This document shows positions 43,953-55,850 of a stretch of 64,000 bases of DNA, in pieces. How positions within the stretch are numbered: position 1 is the first letter of the stretch; each line of letters opens with the position of its first letter. The notes under the pieces were generated by a model that saw nothing but the letters and a program-made list of their open reading frames with translations, did not search any database and was not told where the DNA came from. The DNA is from Apoda limacodes (Eukaryota > Arthropoda > Insecta > Lepidoptera > Limacodidae), in assembly GCA_946406115.1 (NCBI GenBank), contig OX291551.1, forward strand, positions 558,001-622,000. Reading direction: 5' to 3'. The position numbers were made by a program, and so were the translations under genes.

Positions 43953-44488
43953 GCGCTATGTCAATCTCTATCGTAACCAAATGATTCCATATTTTACACA
44001 AAATATCCTCCAAATCTTGATTTAGCAACGAAATATGGTATCAAGTTTATAGAAAAACATGTAGACTACGATTCAAATGGATTTTTTCGTTGATTTTTCA
44101 GCTGTATTAGATATAATATTGAATCAACAATGCAGTAATTCTGATTATTCCATCTTGTAAATAAACATTGGCTCACACTCACACACTAGAAGACACCTTT
44201 TGTATCTAAAAAATATTTTAAATATTAATGACGGAATACAGAAAGAAAAAAGAAAATTTCAGTCACAGTAAACAAATGACGACCTTACCGGATCTTATCG
44301 CGGGAGACATTGACTTAGGCACCTATTTTCTTCTGTCTTATTTTGTCTTAGGCTCTATGCACTTAATTTGGATTTCTCGCTTTATTGGTTTTCCGTAGAT
44401 AGTCTTCACTACCAACAGAGCCAAGGAGCCGTCAGTCTTTGCCGCAAACAGAACTCCTAATAGACTTTATTATCGATATCGATACGCA

Positions 44489-44496
44489 TGACGTCA
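44489..44496. promoter_or_regulatory. CRE palindrome TGACGTCA in repeat copy 3
   Basis: Same context as the site at 43945, 544 bp away. Confidence 0.4.
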
Positions 44497-44985
44497 GCGC
44501 TAAGTCAATCTCTATCGTAACTAAATGATTACATATTTTACACAAAATATCCCCCAAGTCTTGATTTAGCAATGAAATATGGTATTAAATCAAAAGAATA
44601 ATATATAAACTACAATTCAAATTCATTTTCACGTTTATTTTTCGGATAAATTCGATAAAATATAATTAACAACAAAGCAGTAAAAAATCATAAATCACCG
44701 GTAAAACGTGTATTTATTCGGATTGTTGCGACTTGTAACGTCACATTGGCTCACAAAATAGATACCAAATTTACAATTTAAATATTCTAAAATAGAAATC
44801 AAGGTTTCAAGGAGGAAAACAGAAAATTCCAATCGCTATAAAATAGACCCGCCGATATCGCCGCTTATCAATGCAATTATTGTCACATTCGGCCATTTTC
44901 TTCTATCTCATTTTCTCATGGGCACTATGCACTTAATTTGGATTTCTCGCTCCCACGCTTTATTGGTCTTTTGAACGTAGTGAAA

Positions 44986-45659
44986 AAATCCTATGTCTAT
45001 GAACCAGACCGATAGCTTAGAACAACGTTTCAAGAATCATACATAAACTGGTAGGGTTGTCAACTGACACATTTAGTAAATTAAATCAATAGATAGCTGG
45101 TATCGATTTCGTCCCTCAGTTCAATGTATGGACCTACCCCTAAATATTTTTTCTGAATTTCATTACAAATTTGTTTGGCGGTTTACATAAGACTTTTCTG
45201 TAAAATTTAATTATAATCTACATATGCAAAGATAGCGGAATTATAACGCTGTGACATACGGATAGACGGACGGACATGATGGATTTATAAGGGACCTTTT
45301 TGCCATTTGGCTATGGAACCCTAACAAAGATCTCTGATTTTATTAGTATTCAGTAGGGAGGTTCCAATAATAGAATTATGCATATTTATACGTATACATT
45401 AATATATGCATGTTTATATGTATCATTATTATCGTAGTACCTACCTACGTACCTACATTTTTTTAAATTATTTAGCCAACTTAGAATATAAAATATAGGT
45501 ATTTACCTGTCAAGATCTTTAAGGTATCTAAAAAAAGGGAAATTTCCTTTTTTTTATTACAATTGTTCATACACACAGTACATGTATTTGGCATTTTTAA
45601 AAGGCTTTGCACTGATTGATGGCAAACACTAAAAGAACACTAAAAAATTTAAATCGTTC
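44986..45659. other. Spacer with a dispersed-repeat scrap
   Basis: GGATAGACGGACGGACATGA (45259-45278) and CTATGGAACCCTAAC (45311-45325) resemble a dispersed repeat that is frequent in Lepidoptera. Otherwise AT-rich. Confidence 0.4.
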
Positions 45660-45960
45660 GCACACAAAGCCCTGGGATGCGCACGTTCGCTGAGCTAGTT
45701 GAAACCGGTTTTTACTCTAGCGGGCGCCAGTCCTCGCCCCGCGCGCCGTGTCAGTGAAAGGCCACGCACACATACCCGTGCTTGTAGTAGTGCTCTCGCT
45801 AGCGCCGGTTGTTTAAAGCTATCAGTCTATAGGTTATTTAGTTATGTGCTTACGCCCCATTCTACACAGGCGTCACCGCGCTTATAAAACTGTTTTCGTC
45901 GGGGCGCGCCACATTGCAATTTAGTTGTTCGAGGCGGGTCCACGCCGCTCGATTTTTTTT
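45660..45960. other. GC-rich island
   Basis: CpG-rich stretch flanked by AT-rich DNA. A 62-codon ORF at 45699-45887 (+) has no domain. It contains TCAGTG near 45750, an initiator-like sequence, but no supporting promoter elements. Confidence 0.3.
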
Positions 45961-46689
45961 TATTTTAGAAACTTTTTAAAATGTAAAGATTTTGTAAGGT
46001 TACTTCGCAACCCCAATATTGGTCAAGTGATATTTAAACATAATCGTTTGACAATAGCTCTACCCTTTTCTTTTCGTAATAACAATTTTTTAATTTTCAC
46101 TATTTTTAAGTAATTTTGCTCCCCCTTTTTAAAATTATTATCATTCGCTCCCAATTTTCACGCTCTGCTTTAGGCAAGAAGGCAGAACGTGTCATTGGTC
46201 GGGATTGGACCGGTCTCTAATATCGACCTTTGCACACGGGGTTCAAAAAAAAATCAACATACTACTTCCACAAAAGTCCGGAAATGAAAAAATACAAGGC
46301 AAGTCTTTGTTAAAAACAGCAGTTTTAGACTATTTCCAGCATCTAAGGTATATAAAGAAAGCAAGTAGGCTTTGGTGCATCTAGTCTATGCTCAAGTCAA
46401 CAATAAGCATCAAATACGACATTCGGTAATACATTGGAAATTTCTAAGAGGGTAAATCAAAAGTATTTACAGATCCAAATGTTGAAACTTTTATAAACGA
46501 AGCACCTGACCACAGCTTACTTGTTGTAAAAGTAAGCAACCTACTTACTATTTTTTTGTGCATATAATAGTATTATAGCAGCAAATAATCTATATAGTTT
46601 CGATTTCACTTTGCGTCCTGAGTGGCGGAGCTTCGAGACCGGCGTGTACCAATGAGTCTTTTTCTTAATTTCTCAAGTACATTAATTAT
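45961..46689. other. Spacer
   Basis: Nothing recognised. Confidence 0.4.
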
Positions 46690-46770
46690 TCACACCACTG
46701 GCTTTCCTATGAACCCACGAACGCTGAAGTTGCTTAACATGCCAAGGTTTTCTCTAGGGACTAGGCTTTG
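46690..46770 (+). pseudogene. Tiny LINE B C-terminal scrap
   Basis: CCCACGAACGCTGAAGTTGC and GCCAAGGTTTTCTCTAGGGA match the LINE B coding end at 17884-17938 at the DNA level. Only ~70 bp. Confidence 0.5.
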
Positions 46771-47084
46771 ATTTATTGGGTATTCTACATTTCTAATCTA
46801 CCACAAAATGAGTTACAGTAATTCTGTTAGTAAACTCCCAACAACAACTAACTCAGCAGCACCCGCAAGATCACGTGCGTAGGAGCTCGCGATAGCGCTG
46901 TGTCCAGCAGACCAGCAAGTCCCAGGCGGCTACCATCCATACGCTGGTTTCACAATATGGTGAACAGGTTGCACAAAATTGAAAGCTTTCACGAACATGA
47001 TAGCGAAGGGAGGCTAAGGTGTCGGAGGTGGATGAAAGTATTATAACCCATTCTGAAGAAGTAGTACCAGCACTAGACGCGACG
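46771..47084. other. Spacer
   Basis: Moderately GC-rich, no domain recognised in any frame; it could be the worn N-terminal half of the following transposase-like fragment. Confidence 0.3.
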
Positions 47085-47109
47085 GCTTAGTTCTGGGGTC
47101 AGGCAAGCC

Positions 47110-47275
47110 AATAAAATTATCTTAACAGACGAAGCGTCATTTATCTGAAACGGTTCGCTTAACTTGCCCATGAAATTCCACGTTCACGTGAGTCCAGTTT
47201 TCAATACTGCAGGCGATTGGGCTGGCATCCATGGCGATCAGATTTTAGGACCAGTCTCTCTGCCTACCTAAATTT
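47110..47275 (+). pseudogene. DDE transposase-like fragment
   Basis: The plus strand reads NKIILTDEASFI, a stop, NGSLNLPMKFHVHVSPVFNT, then AGDWAGIHGDQILGPVSLPT. TDEASF (with catalytic aspartate) followed by the W-x-GI-x-GD-x-ILGP motif matches the DDE domain of Tc1/mariner-related transposases common in insects. One stop, and only about 55 codons are left. Confidence 0.6.
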
Positions 47276-48660
47276 AAGAGCTATGTGTATAAAGTATGCA
47301 ATTAGGGTTTTTCTTTATGTTCGCAATGTGGATTTTAAAGTATGGGCGTAAATAAATATACTTGTTTATTCAGAGGTCCGTGGATCAAAAACTGCTACCT
47401 AATTTTTATTAGTTTGACTAACCTTGTGGCCGCCTTTCTCGACTGTAAAGGCCGACTGTCCGTATGTCCTATCGTCAGTAGGGGCCTAAGTTGCACAGAG
47501 GGAATTTACTTTAAGGGTAGCAAACAGAAGGGAATCAGAGAAATAAATAGTAAATTGTTATCAGTCGCAGTCACCTTGACGTCGCCTCCAGCAGACGTGT
47601 AGTACCACAATCCGACTCAAACTGGTCAATCCCGGCGCGGTGTAGAAGCTATTCGAAAACTAAGCACCTGGTGCACTATCCCAGAGGAGGCTCGTGACAA
47701 TTTTTAATGGGTGTTCACTTAAAAAACATAGGAATTGCTTAAATGCTCACCTTTTATTATTCTTTTTACTCACTATTCACTAACTAAACTAACTAAAATT
47801 CAATTGCCTATTTAGATTTACAAAGTAGAGTAAATTTCAACCTGTTCTATAGCAGTGACGGTTCAACTTGACGGTTGGAAAATTACTGTACCCGGCGTCC
47901 CAAAACCTTTTTAACTTCCGCGTTGCGATTTGGAACGCACAGGGGTGCGTCCCTTCGTCCAATAATCAAAAACTCTCGCGCACAAACTAAAATATTTCTT
48001 GTGATAAGAGCGGCAACAGCGCGCTGGCCGGACCGAAGGCGGGGTCAAGCAGGCAGTAACAACTTTATGTATCCCACGAACGGCTAATTTTTCAAACAAA
48101 ATCTTCTATGTCACGTGTGAGACTGTGTCGAACTTTCTCTTTCACACTCGTTGTTTTAGCTCTGTCTCTGTACTGAAATTCGTTTCATAAGAGCGCAATT
48201 GCTAGCGCTCCCCTCAGAAACAGTGCAATTCCACACCAAATTTTGTGTGTGTACGGAATGTTTTTAGTAAAATACTATGTTAACATAAAGATAAATCAAG
48301 CATAATAATTAATTATTTTAAGTAAATTTTAAATACTAATTGTTTATTAAGTATATAATTATTAATGGGAATGCACTGTACTAGCGCTCCTTAGGGCGAG
48401 CCGCCTCTGCACTATCCACTAACACTTTATCAAAACCGTTGTCCCTGTGGACGAGATGTTTAATAAAATATAAAACTCCGATCAAAGCAGTTTGTAGGTA
48501 GGTACTCTGCGTTCCGAATTGCAAGTCGAACAACCGTGTGTATGCGTCTAACGTCAACCGCGCTTCCGTATAAACCTTGAAAATACGCACTGCCGAATGT
48601 GCTTTCCGTGCGAGCCTACACCAAGCTCAAGTCACACAAAGCGAGTGACGTAGCACGCTT
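47276..48660. other. Spacer, partly GC-rich
   Basis: ORFs at 47342-47602 (+) and 47875-48099 (both strands) have no recognisable domain. The stretch 47600-48260 may be LTR-like, but no partner copy is present in the window. Confidence 0.3.
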
Positions 48661-48972
48661 ATCTTTACCGAACAGTACTTTTTAGGGTTCTGTACCTAAA
48701 GGGTGCCCTATTACTAAGCTCACGCTGTCTGTCTGTCTATCTGGCTGTTTGACCATTAAAGGGCTCTCTTCTTTTTTATCTTTTGGATAAAAATAGGTAG
48801 AAGACTGAAATTTTCACAGAATATATGTTATAAGGGCATAGTTATTGATCTGTTAACTAAGCCACTCATTGCGGTGGGCAATAAAGTGTCTCAAAATAAT
48901 AATAACAAGCGGGATATTGTCTAAAAACTTTATTGCTTCGCTTTTTTTCTTAGAAATTTCGTCAGTCATCTA
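48661..48972. repeat. Dispersed repeat scrap (GGTTCTGTACC type)
   Basis: TAGGGTTCTGTACCTAAAGG then GTGCCCTATTACTAAG and a CTGTCTGTCTGT run. This is a familiar arrangement of a dispersed non-coding repeat in Lepidoptera. Its complement-like relative is at 45255-45325. Confidence 0.45.
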
Positions 48973-49450
48973 GTGCATTTGCCTATCAAGTCGAGTCACG
49001 TCCGTGTCCTCTGTGAGACCTATAAAGGCACGCATAGATACGAGTGTGGCCGCGGTGATCTACGCGCAGTCTCATTATTGACAGTTCCCTCTCTTCAAGA
49101 CCATGCAGGTGGCGACAGCAGATATCCTCTTGGGCAAACCAACACAGGCACGACTCACTGATCTTCAGTTCCATGGGGTACAGACCTTGCCGCGTGTAAT
49201 TGATTAGTACAGCTATCCATAGAATTTTCCTATTTCGTCCAAGATTTTTGGTTTGGAGGCGACTATTCTGCAATTTGCTTTTCTGCAGGAGACTTTATGT
49301 TGCTTAATTGCACGCTGTTTGCTGCGCGTGCTTAAGGTCCTGTTTATTCATCTTCCGTAACAGCCCGTTCAGCATTTGCATCGGACGTTATTCTTTGGCT
49401 AGATGGCATCTCTCGTCCCTTTCTCATGAGTGCCAGAGTCTCAGGCGTAA
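48973..49450 (-). pseudogene. Possible LINE linker fragment
   Basis: On the minus strand 49450-49290 reads LTPETLALMRKGRERC, then in another frame LLRKMNKQDLKHAQ, resembling the linker between endonuclease and RT of some LINEs (LTPETxxLMxxR, then a basic helix). The adjoining ORF at 49273-48986 continues in frame (LQTKNLGRNRKILWIAV). Weak, short and without catalytic motifs. Confidence 0.35.
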
Positions 49451-50243
49451 GCTTGGACTTTCAATCTCTTTACTGCGGTGAGAAGAACTTGCGTCCCATT
49501 TTCTTCACTATTTTCCCTAAATTGTTTTTTGTTAACAAATATTATAAAGTTCAAAGAGTAAAAATTTAAGAAGGGTCCCCATAAAACCCCCATAAGTAAC
49601 ACCGAACCGCTGTATATCAGCTGAACCACTGTCTACAATAGAAACTTTAGCTGTACAAGCCTGCTAAATAAGAGCATTAAAAGCGCTGTTTTAGCTGATA
49701 TAATTCTAATTTGGGTGCAAATTAAACAGTTGTTAGTTGAGTAACTGTAGCTATTTGCATTATTTCAGCATTAAATGAGCATTAATAATGGTAACTGTCA
49801 CCCCAAGAGCTGATCATTGGCTGATTATTAGAATGGGTGTTAACTTTTTTTCAGCATAAACTACAGACCGCGATTTTATTAACGCTTCTACGAGTATGGT
49901 GTTGAAAATTCACAAATATTAAAATTGTGAATAATTTTTACTGCTCCGACTCTCACTCATTTCCACTATTACTATTCTATACTTTTTTATGTACACAATT
50001 ATAGGACACTAACAACATATACAATACATAAATAACAATGTACATAGGTCAAGCTTATCTCTAGTTGAGATCTTTTACAGCTGACCCAAGATAGTGAGAA
50101 CTGTACAAAGTGAGCGGGTAATACATGTGCACTGAGATTACAAAATAGATATATAAATTATGTATACTTAAATATAGAGTCATACATAATAATTACTTAT
50201 ATACCTACTTTAAATAATGCATATAATACAAATAATATTAAAT
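49451..50243. other. AT-rich spacer
   Basis: Nothing recognised. Confidence 0.4.
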
Positions 50244-50244
50244 T

Positions 50245-50289
<45 letters not shown>
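50244..50289. repeat. (AT)n microsatellite
   Basis: About 23 uninterrupted TA dinucleotides. It lies at the 3' end of the minus-strand LINE D and may mark its insertion tail. Confidence 0.95.
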
Positions 50290-50293
<4 letters not shown>

Positions 50294-52100
50294 AAAATAA
50301 CATAGTGTTTGAGGAAGGGAAAATCTTATAGTATGAGGCAGTGAGTTCCAAAGGCTAATAGCCTGTACAGTAAAAGAGTTAACGTAAAAAGGTGAGAAGG
50401 GGTTTTTAATAAGAGAGATGTATGAGATCTGGCTGGTTTGTCTTTTGAAAAAAAAATAAATTAAATTTAATTAAATAGCTTGTGGTTAAGGGATTGCAAA
50501 GAACATTATAGAGTTAAGACAGGACATGAGTGTTCCGGCGAAGACGGATTGGGAACCACTTGAGCCTTTTCTATACTGAGAAATGTGATCTGTGTTCCGC
50601 AATCCAAAAATGAATCGGATGCTTTAATTTGGAGTCGCTCAAGTTTGTTAAAAAGCTCCTCTGTGGCATCAATGTAACAAATGTCAGCATAATTAAGAAG
50701 TGGAAGCAGAAAAGATTGCGTTTTATTTTTGTTGTTGTATGTTGTGTTAATGTTTATTTTAACATTTATAGGTAAAAAATTCTGAAGTCACTTAGGACTG
50801 TGAAAAGCAAAATGTGTGTGTTTTAGTACTTTTGACAGAAAAGGGAGGATAAAGATAGGCCGGTATTGAGAAACAGAATTAGGATTGGGAGTTTTTGGTA
50901 GTGGTATGACGTGAGCTTTTTTCCAAGCGGTAGGGAATGTGCAAGTTATTAAAGAGTGATTGAAGATACGTGGAAGAATTAGTAAGATCTCCATTAGAAC
51001 AAGATGAAGCATGTAAGAACAGAGATTGTCAAAACCTTTTGCAGAAGATTTAATCAAGTCAAGTCAAGTCAAAATGGTTTATTCAAATTAGGATTTTACA
51101 ATCACTTTTGAATCGTCAAAGTAATGAAATGCTATTTTTTTAACCTTCCCTCCGGTTCACAATGTTATTGATTTCTACCGAGAAGAATCCGGCAAGAAAC
51201 TCGATAGTTACTCTGTAAAAAAACATCATAAAAACTAAAAATACAATCAATGTTTTAATTAAAAAAATTAAGCCGTACAATTTTATATTATTTCCATTTT
51301 AATTTGGTTTACCTATGCATCCTGTTAGAGATGCTCAACATGCTCAACATCTTCAGTCCCAAGGATTATTATCATTTACATAGTCTGAAATATTGTAATC
51401 TGCTTTTTTACAAACTTGTTTGATAAAAGATTTAAATTTACTTATTGATAGCTTTTGAATATTATTGGAAACTTTGTTGTAAAAGTGTTTTCATTGCCCC
51501 ATAAAAGAGTTACTTATTTGTGCGGACGTGTATCATGTACCAACAGAGAGAATGTGTCCCTTACCATCGTTCTCAGTGACTTGATGAAAACAAAATGGTT
51601 GACACTGAGGCTGCGGCAGGCTTGATATTTTATGAAGAGTTTCGTTCTTAGTATCTGGGTTAATCTTACATGGAGAGGTTGAAAAATGGTGATTAAGTAA
51701 ATTAATGTCTGTAGATACATCACAAGGAGTAGAAGGTATGTCGACATCTGTGAGGGATTGACATTTTCAATAGATTGATGTTTTGCATCTCTTCAGGCCT
51801 TAGTGCATTTTTTACGAAGTGATTTATAAATTGCTAAATTTTTGTCACTGCTGTTCGGGTTGCTTCTTGAACTTAGTTTTAGTTTTGTCGCGTTTAGCCA
51901 TCAAATTTTTAAAGTCCTGGTTTAGCCAGGGTGCCGGAAAATGCTTTTTTTTCTGGTGCATGAATATCAAAAATATCAATGATAGTTTTCGTAAAGAGTA
52001 AGTCCTTACTGTCAATATCATTATAAGCTAATACTCCCCAGTAGTTTTTATTGTTTACGTAACCACGTTTATTGTCAAATGCCATAAAAAACTTTTACGC
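50290..52100 (-). pseudogene. LINE family D (Jockey/CR1-type), interrupted by LINE A
   Basis: Minus strand from 52060: GVLAYNDIDSKDLLFTKTII, DIFDIHAPEKK and FVKNALRPEEMQNINL (linker), then INLLNHHFSTSPCKINPDTK, ETLHKISSLPQPQCQPF and GKGHILSV to ~51545. After a 0.5-kb insertion it resumes at 51057: IKSSAKGFDNLCSYMLHLVL, WKKAHVIPLPKTPNPNSVSQ and YRPIFILPFLSKVLK (RT fingers). The palm is deleted, and from ~50735 the C-terminal LLNYADICYIDATEELFNKL and ERLQIKASDSF follow. A different family from A, B and C by its motifs. Many stops; dead. Confidence 0.78.
51058..51544 (-). mobile_element. LINE A 3' fragment nested in LINE D
   Basis: The 3' end is marked by a (TCAAG)3 run at 51057-51075 followed by TCAAAATGGTTTATTCAAAT. 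It contains AAGAATCCGGCAAGAAACTC (51183-51202) as in the other LINE A tails and is 5' truncated near CACCAACAG (51544). The LINE D reading (ILSV then IKSSAKG) is continuous if this piece is removed. Confidence 0.8.
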
Positions 52101-52499
52101 GCTCTGAAAATAGGTTAATAATATTCACAAAAAAGCTAGAAATCTCGTTACATCGGATAATAATTTGTCAATTAGCTGTATATTTATAAAAAAATGGGTG
52201 TCGTATTCAAATCCAGTTTTTATTTTCATTGAATAAACAAAAATAAATTGTTAATATCTTATATTATATAGGTTAAAACTTAAAAGATGGCGGACAACCA
52301 ACGTGCACTGCATTAATCACAATTAAATGCAGTGTGCTGTTTAGCTTCTTCTTGTTCAGATCCATGTAAAGCTTAATAGAAAAATATTGTACCCAATGAA
52401 CCACTAACTCTCTATTGGAATTCGATTTTAGGGATCCGTGGAAACAGCCTATAATCCTTACTTGTTGCAAAATCCAACGTCCGAGTATCTATTCGTTGG
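52101..52499. other. Spacer
   Basis: Nothing recognised. Confidence 0.4.
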
Positions 52500-52845
52500 A
52501 GGGGCGACCATAAATTACATGAGGCGTTTTAGGGTGGGGAGGGGGTCGAGCAGATTCTCACCCAATCTCACGTGGGCTAGAGGGGGTTTTCGCCAAATAC
52601 CATGTAATTTTATTTATCGCAAAAATAGTGTAGAATTGCGAGAAAACTGTGTTAGCAAATTATATTATAAAATATATCCAACGAAATCAAGCACAGATTA
52701 AAGTATTTACCCTAACGATACGCAATATTAAAATCTCACGTGAAATTAGGGTAGGGGGGGAGGGTTTCGAGCAAAATTTTACGACATCTCACCAAAGGGT
52801 CTAAAAAATAGAAAAATTACCTCACGTAATTTGTGGACGCCCCCT
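52500..52845. mobile_element. MITE with GGGGCGWCCA-type inverted ends
   Basis: The left end AGGGGCGACCATAAATTACA and the complement of the right end AGGGGGCGTCCACAAATTAC match with a few differences. Inside, TAGGGTGGGGAGGGGGTCGA (left) and TTAGGGTAGGGGGGGAGGGT then TTCGAGCA (right) recur in the same orientation, so the element also holds a direct duplication. No ORF of note and no certain target duplication. Confidence 0.7.
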
Positions 52846-54289
52846 ATGTTCTTTCAGGATCTTATATTAGATGCGGTAGTAGATTAATGGCGTAGCTAGT
52901 ATAAGCATTCAGCTAGGATTAAAGGTTAAATGTGATCTAATTTATAGCAGTTTGTTGTAATTTAGCATCATATAAATTCACTCACAGTAATTATGTGGAC
53001 TAGATAATAAGTACTATTAAAAAATTGCGTGTAAGAAGCTGCTTAGCTTGTAAAAATTTAACTATGTATTTAATAAGACGCATTATATCATTGTTAATTG
53101 AAGTCACAGCATAAATGATTGCATTATTGTATTCCACAAGTTCTTTCTTAAAATGCAGGTATTTGAGAATAAATTTGTGGCTTTCAGTTCAGAAAATAGA
53201 TACTTGTAATTCCACAAAAATGTTATATCGTAGCTGAGATTACTATTAACTGCTAAATGCTAAAAACAACACCGACCGGTACACCTATATTTACGCTCGC
53301 AACATTACAATGTTGTTTCCGTGGTGTTTAATAGAGTCAATATACAGGCAAAAGCGTATCTGGCAGCTTTTGTAGTTGGAGTGTACTCTAATAAGTCTTC
53401 ACAAATGCTAAAGTTACCGATGTGAACCGATGTGTCCCGATGTGGACTGATGTGTACCGATGTAGACCCTACAAGTATGTGACAACTACTAATACGGTTT
53501 TGTGTTTATAATTTATTGGGAAGAAACACGTTTTTGCTCTATCGAAATAACAATAATACACACTAACTTCAAACTTGCAGTAAAATTAGTGTAAGCTCTA
53601 AAATATAAAAAATAATAGGGACCGGCCAAGTGTGAGAAGGGCTTGGTGGGGTTTTTTAAATATGAGCGTAGGTGAACGTACTTTTTTGACTAGGAGTGGT
53701 ATAAACATATTTTTTTAATTATTTAAGAATTGCCTACTATAACTATTTCTGTTGAAATGCGATACATTTTTACGGCTAAGGTACACACCACATAGCCAAA
53801 CGAATTAAGTTTGCAAGAATTTTATTAATTTTTTTACAGTCCTGAGCACACTTTTTGACGTGAAAAAAATATAGTTATTAGTTATAACCCCAACTAAGTT
53901 AATTTGCTAATATTCTAATCATTTTCCTATTAAAATAGTTATAAAAATTATTTCAGACACCCTATTTTTGGGCTTTAGTTAAAATTGTTTGGAAAACTGA
54001 GAGTGATGTTATCTTCATTCATAAAATATATTACAATTTGACCAGGGAAATTATTCTAAATAAATATTTGAATTTTATACCGACAAAAACCGAGAAAATC
54101 GAAATTTTCAACGTGCGGTCCTCCTAGCGCCTGTCGTACTTGGAACTGTGTTTCTCTGTATACACCAATAGTGTCTTTACACTGGTCGAAACGGCATGCT
54201 TTTGCTAGGGTATGCCATAGCCCTAAAGTATTCTATCGTTGTTAGATTAAGCCTACAGCATTCATTTCTAAAAGACTGCAAAATGTCAA
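52846..54289. other. Spacer with scraps
   Basis: Contains the 10-bp repeats at 53417-53466 and a dispersed-repeat phrase GGGACCGGCCAAGTGTGAGA (53619-53638). No coding support. Confidence 0.4.
53417..53466. repeat. 10-bp imperfect tandem repeat, five copies
   Basis: CCGATGTGAA, CCGATGTGTC, CCGATGTGGA, CTGATGTGTA, CCGATGTAGA. Confidence 0.9.
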
Positions 54290-55687
54290 AGTCAAAGTCA
54301 ATTTTATTTTATTGAAATTAGGATTTTACAAACACTTTTGAATCGTCAAAGTTATGGAATACTACTTTTTACTTATTGATAGCTTTTGAATATTATTTGG
54401 AACTTTGTTGTAAAGACGTGTATCATGCACCAACAGCTTATTTTTACTTCTAGTATTTACTTTGTGAACGTCACTTTTCTTGCTGAAACTATTGATATTT
54501 TTATGTACATATAAAGAAATTTCATATATGTTACTCGTACTGCGACGCTCAAGTTAAAATATTTACTTCCCTAAACCTATCCCTCAGATATATCCTAGAT
54601 CCTACTTTGTAAATAGCACGAATTGCCCATTTTTGTAACACAAATATTGTATTTACATCAGCAGCGCTACCCCACAATAAGATACCATATGTCATTAAAC
54701 TATGGAAATAGCTAAAATATACTATTTTTGCAGTGTCGACATCGGTCAATTGTCTTATTTTCTTGATCGCATACACAGCAGAGCTAAGTTTTTTGGTTAG
54801 GCTATGAATATGAGGATCCCATTGAAGTTTGGAGTCCAGCGTTATCCCAAGAAAGACTGTTGAATTAACAAGTTCTTATTGCTCGCCATTAATATTAATA
54901 CATGGCTGGATCTGACTAACATTAAGTAACAAATTATTAGCGTTAAACCAATTTTCAATTTGAGAAATGGCATTATTTAATTCATCATAACATGTCTGTC
55001 GTCTCTTTAATTTAAAAAGTGAAGAGGTGTCATCAGCAAATAGGACAATGTCATGGTTTTTTACATGATATGGGAGATCGTTAATGTAAATAAGAAATAG
55101 AAAAAGACCTAAAATTGAGCCCTGAGGGACTCCCATAGTGACTGCTGATCCCGGAGATCTTCCACCGTTGATATCTATTTTCTGTACTCTGCTATTAAAA
55201 GGTCGAGAGCTTTGCCTCTAATACCATAGTGATGTAGCTTCCTGATGAGATTTTCATGTTGGACACAGTCAAGCCTTAGATAAATTATAAGACACTCCAA
55301 GAGCATCATGCGAATTCTCCCAGGCGTTCAGTATATTTTTGAACAGTGCCACTCCTGCATCGGTTGTGGAACGGCCTTTCATAAAGCCAAACTGTTTACT
55401 ACTAAGTAAGTCATTTATACAGAAATGGCTTAACATTTGACAAAGCATGATTTTTTTAAAAACTTTACTGAGTACAGGTAGTATTGAAATAGGCCGAAAA
55501 TTATAGGATCTGTCGAACTAACTGATTTAAAAATAGGTATAATTTTGCTAAGTTTCATCTCATCAGGAAACATGGCTAAGGGTTGTGCTATAACATGAAT
55601 TATTGAGTTTATAGTTTTTACAGAAAGTCCTCAAAGGTCTGTGGTGTTTTTTATTTCTAATGTTTCAAATGTATTTATGATATCAAA
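54290..55687 (-). pseudogene. LINE family A copy, minus strand
   Basis: The 3' end lies at the GTCAAAGTCAAAGTCAATTT tail (54286-54305). The minus strand then reads AIKKIRQLTDVDTAKIVYFS, SLMTYGILLWGSAADVNTIF (54776-54549) and, toward 5', MGVPQGSILGLFLFLIYIND and LFADDTSSLF (FADD intact) at 55136-54876. Beyond this are frameshifted pieces of the RT palm and fingers up to 55687. It is cut off sharply where the LINE C 5' end begins. There is an internal deletion near 55580. Confidence 0.85.
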
Positions 55688-55689
55688 AA

Positions 55690-55723
55690 TCAGTTCCGAT
55701 AACGCAGCCTTGACGGACGGTTG
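55690..55723 (+). promoter_or_regulatory. Initiator plus DPE, internal promoter of LINE C
   Basis: TCAGTT (55690-55695) is an arthropod initiator; counting its A (55692) as +1, GGTTG falls at +28 to +32 (55719-55723), matching the DPE consensus RGWYV at its exact spacing. Jockey-group LINEs are transcribed from such internal, TATA-less promoters at their 5' end. The site also lies where the preceding LINE A copy stops, supporting it as the true 5' terminus. Confidence 0.6.
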
Positions 55724-55850
55724 CTTACAATACCTTACACTCGTTTACTAGTAAAATTTAGTTCTGCTAATCTAATTTGAACTCTGCGTTAAAGACTTTA
55801 TGGTGCTATTTCGTGCGAAGTAAAATCTCAAGTGCTGTTTATTTCTTACT

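Larger units (their letters stand above)
43425..44985. repeat. Three diverged tandem copies of a ~0.5-kb repeat
   Basis: Corresponding positions lie near 43433, 43944 and 44488, a period of 511 and 544 bp. Shared text includes TGTCAATCTCTATCGTAAC, TACATATTTTACACAAAATA, CTTGATTTAGCAACGAAATA and TGGCTCACA. Copies 2 and 3 are closest. The inter-core part of copies 2 and 3 also matches (GGCACTATGCACTTAATTTG then GATTTCTCGC). On the minus strand a related ORF runs through the core in all three (LLNQDLGDILCKICNHLVTI in copy 3). Copies 2 and 3 hold the CRE palindrome TGACGTCA. No transposon termini were recognised. Confidence 0.88.

Noticed and set aside
43375..44028. CRE palindromes as a proven regulatory pair
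   Set aside because: The sites lie in duplicated DNA, so their conservation may just reflect the duplication; listed only as low-confidence sites.
47600..48260. LTR of a gypsy or BEL element
   Set aside because: Composition and position are suggestive, but no second copy, primer site or duplication was found in the window.
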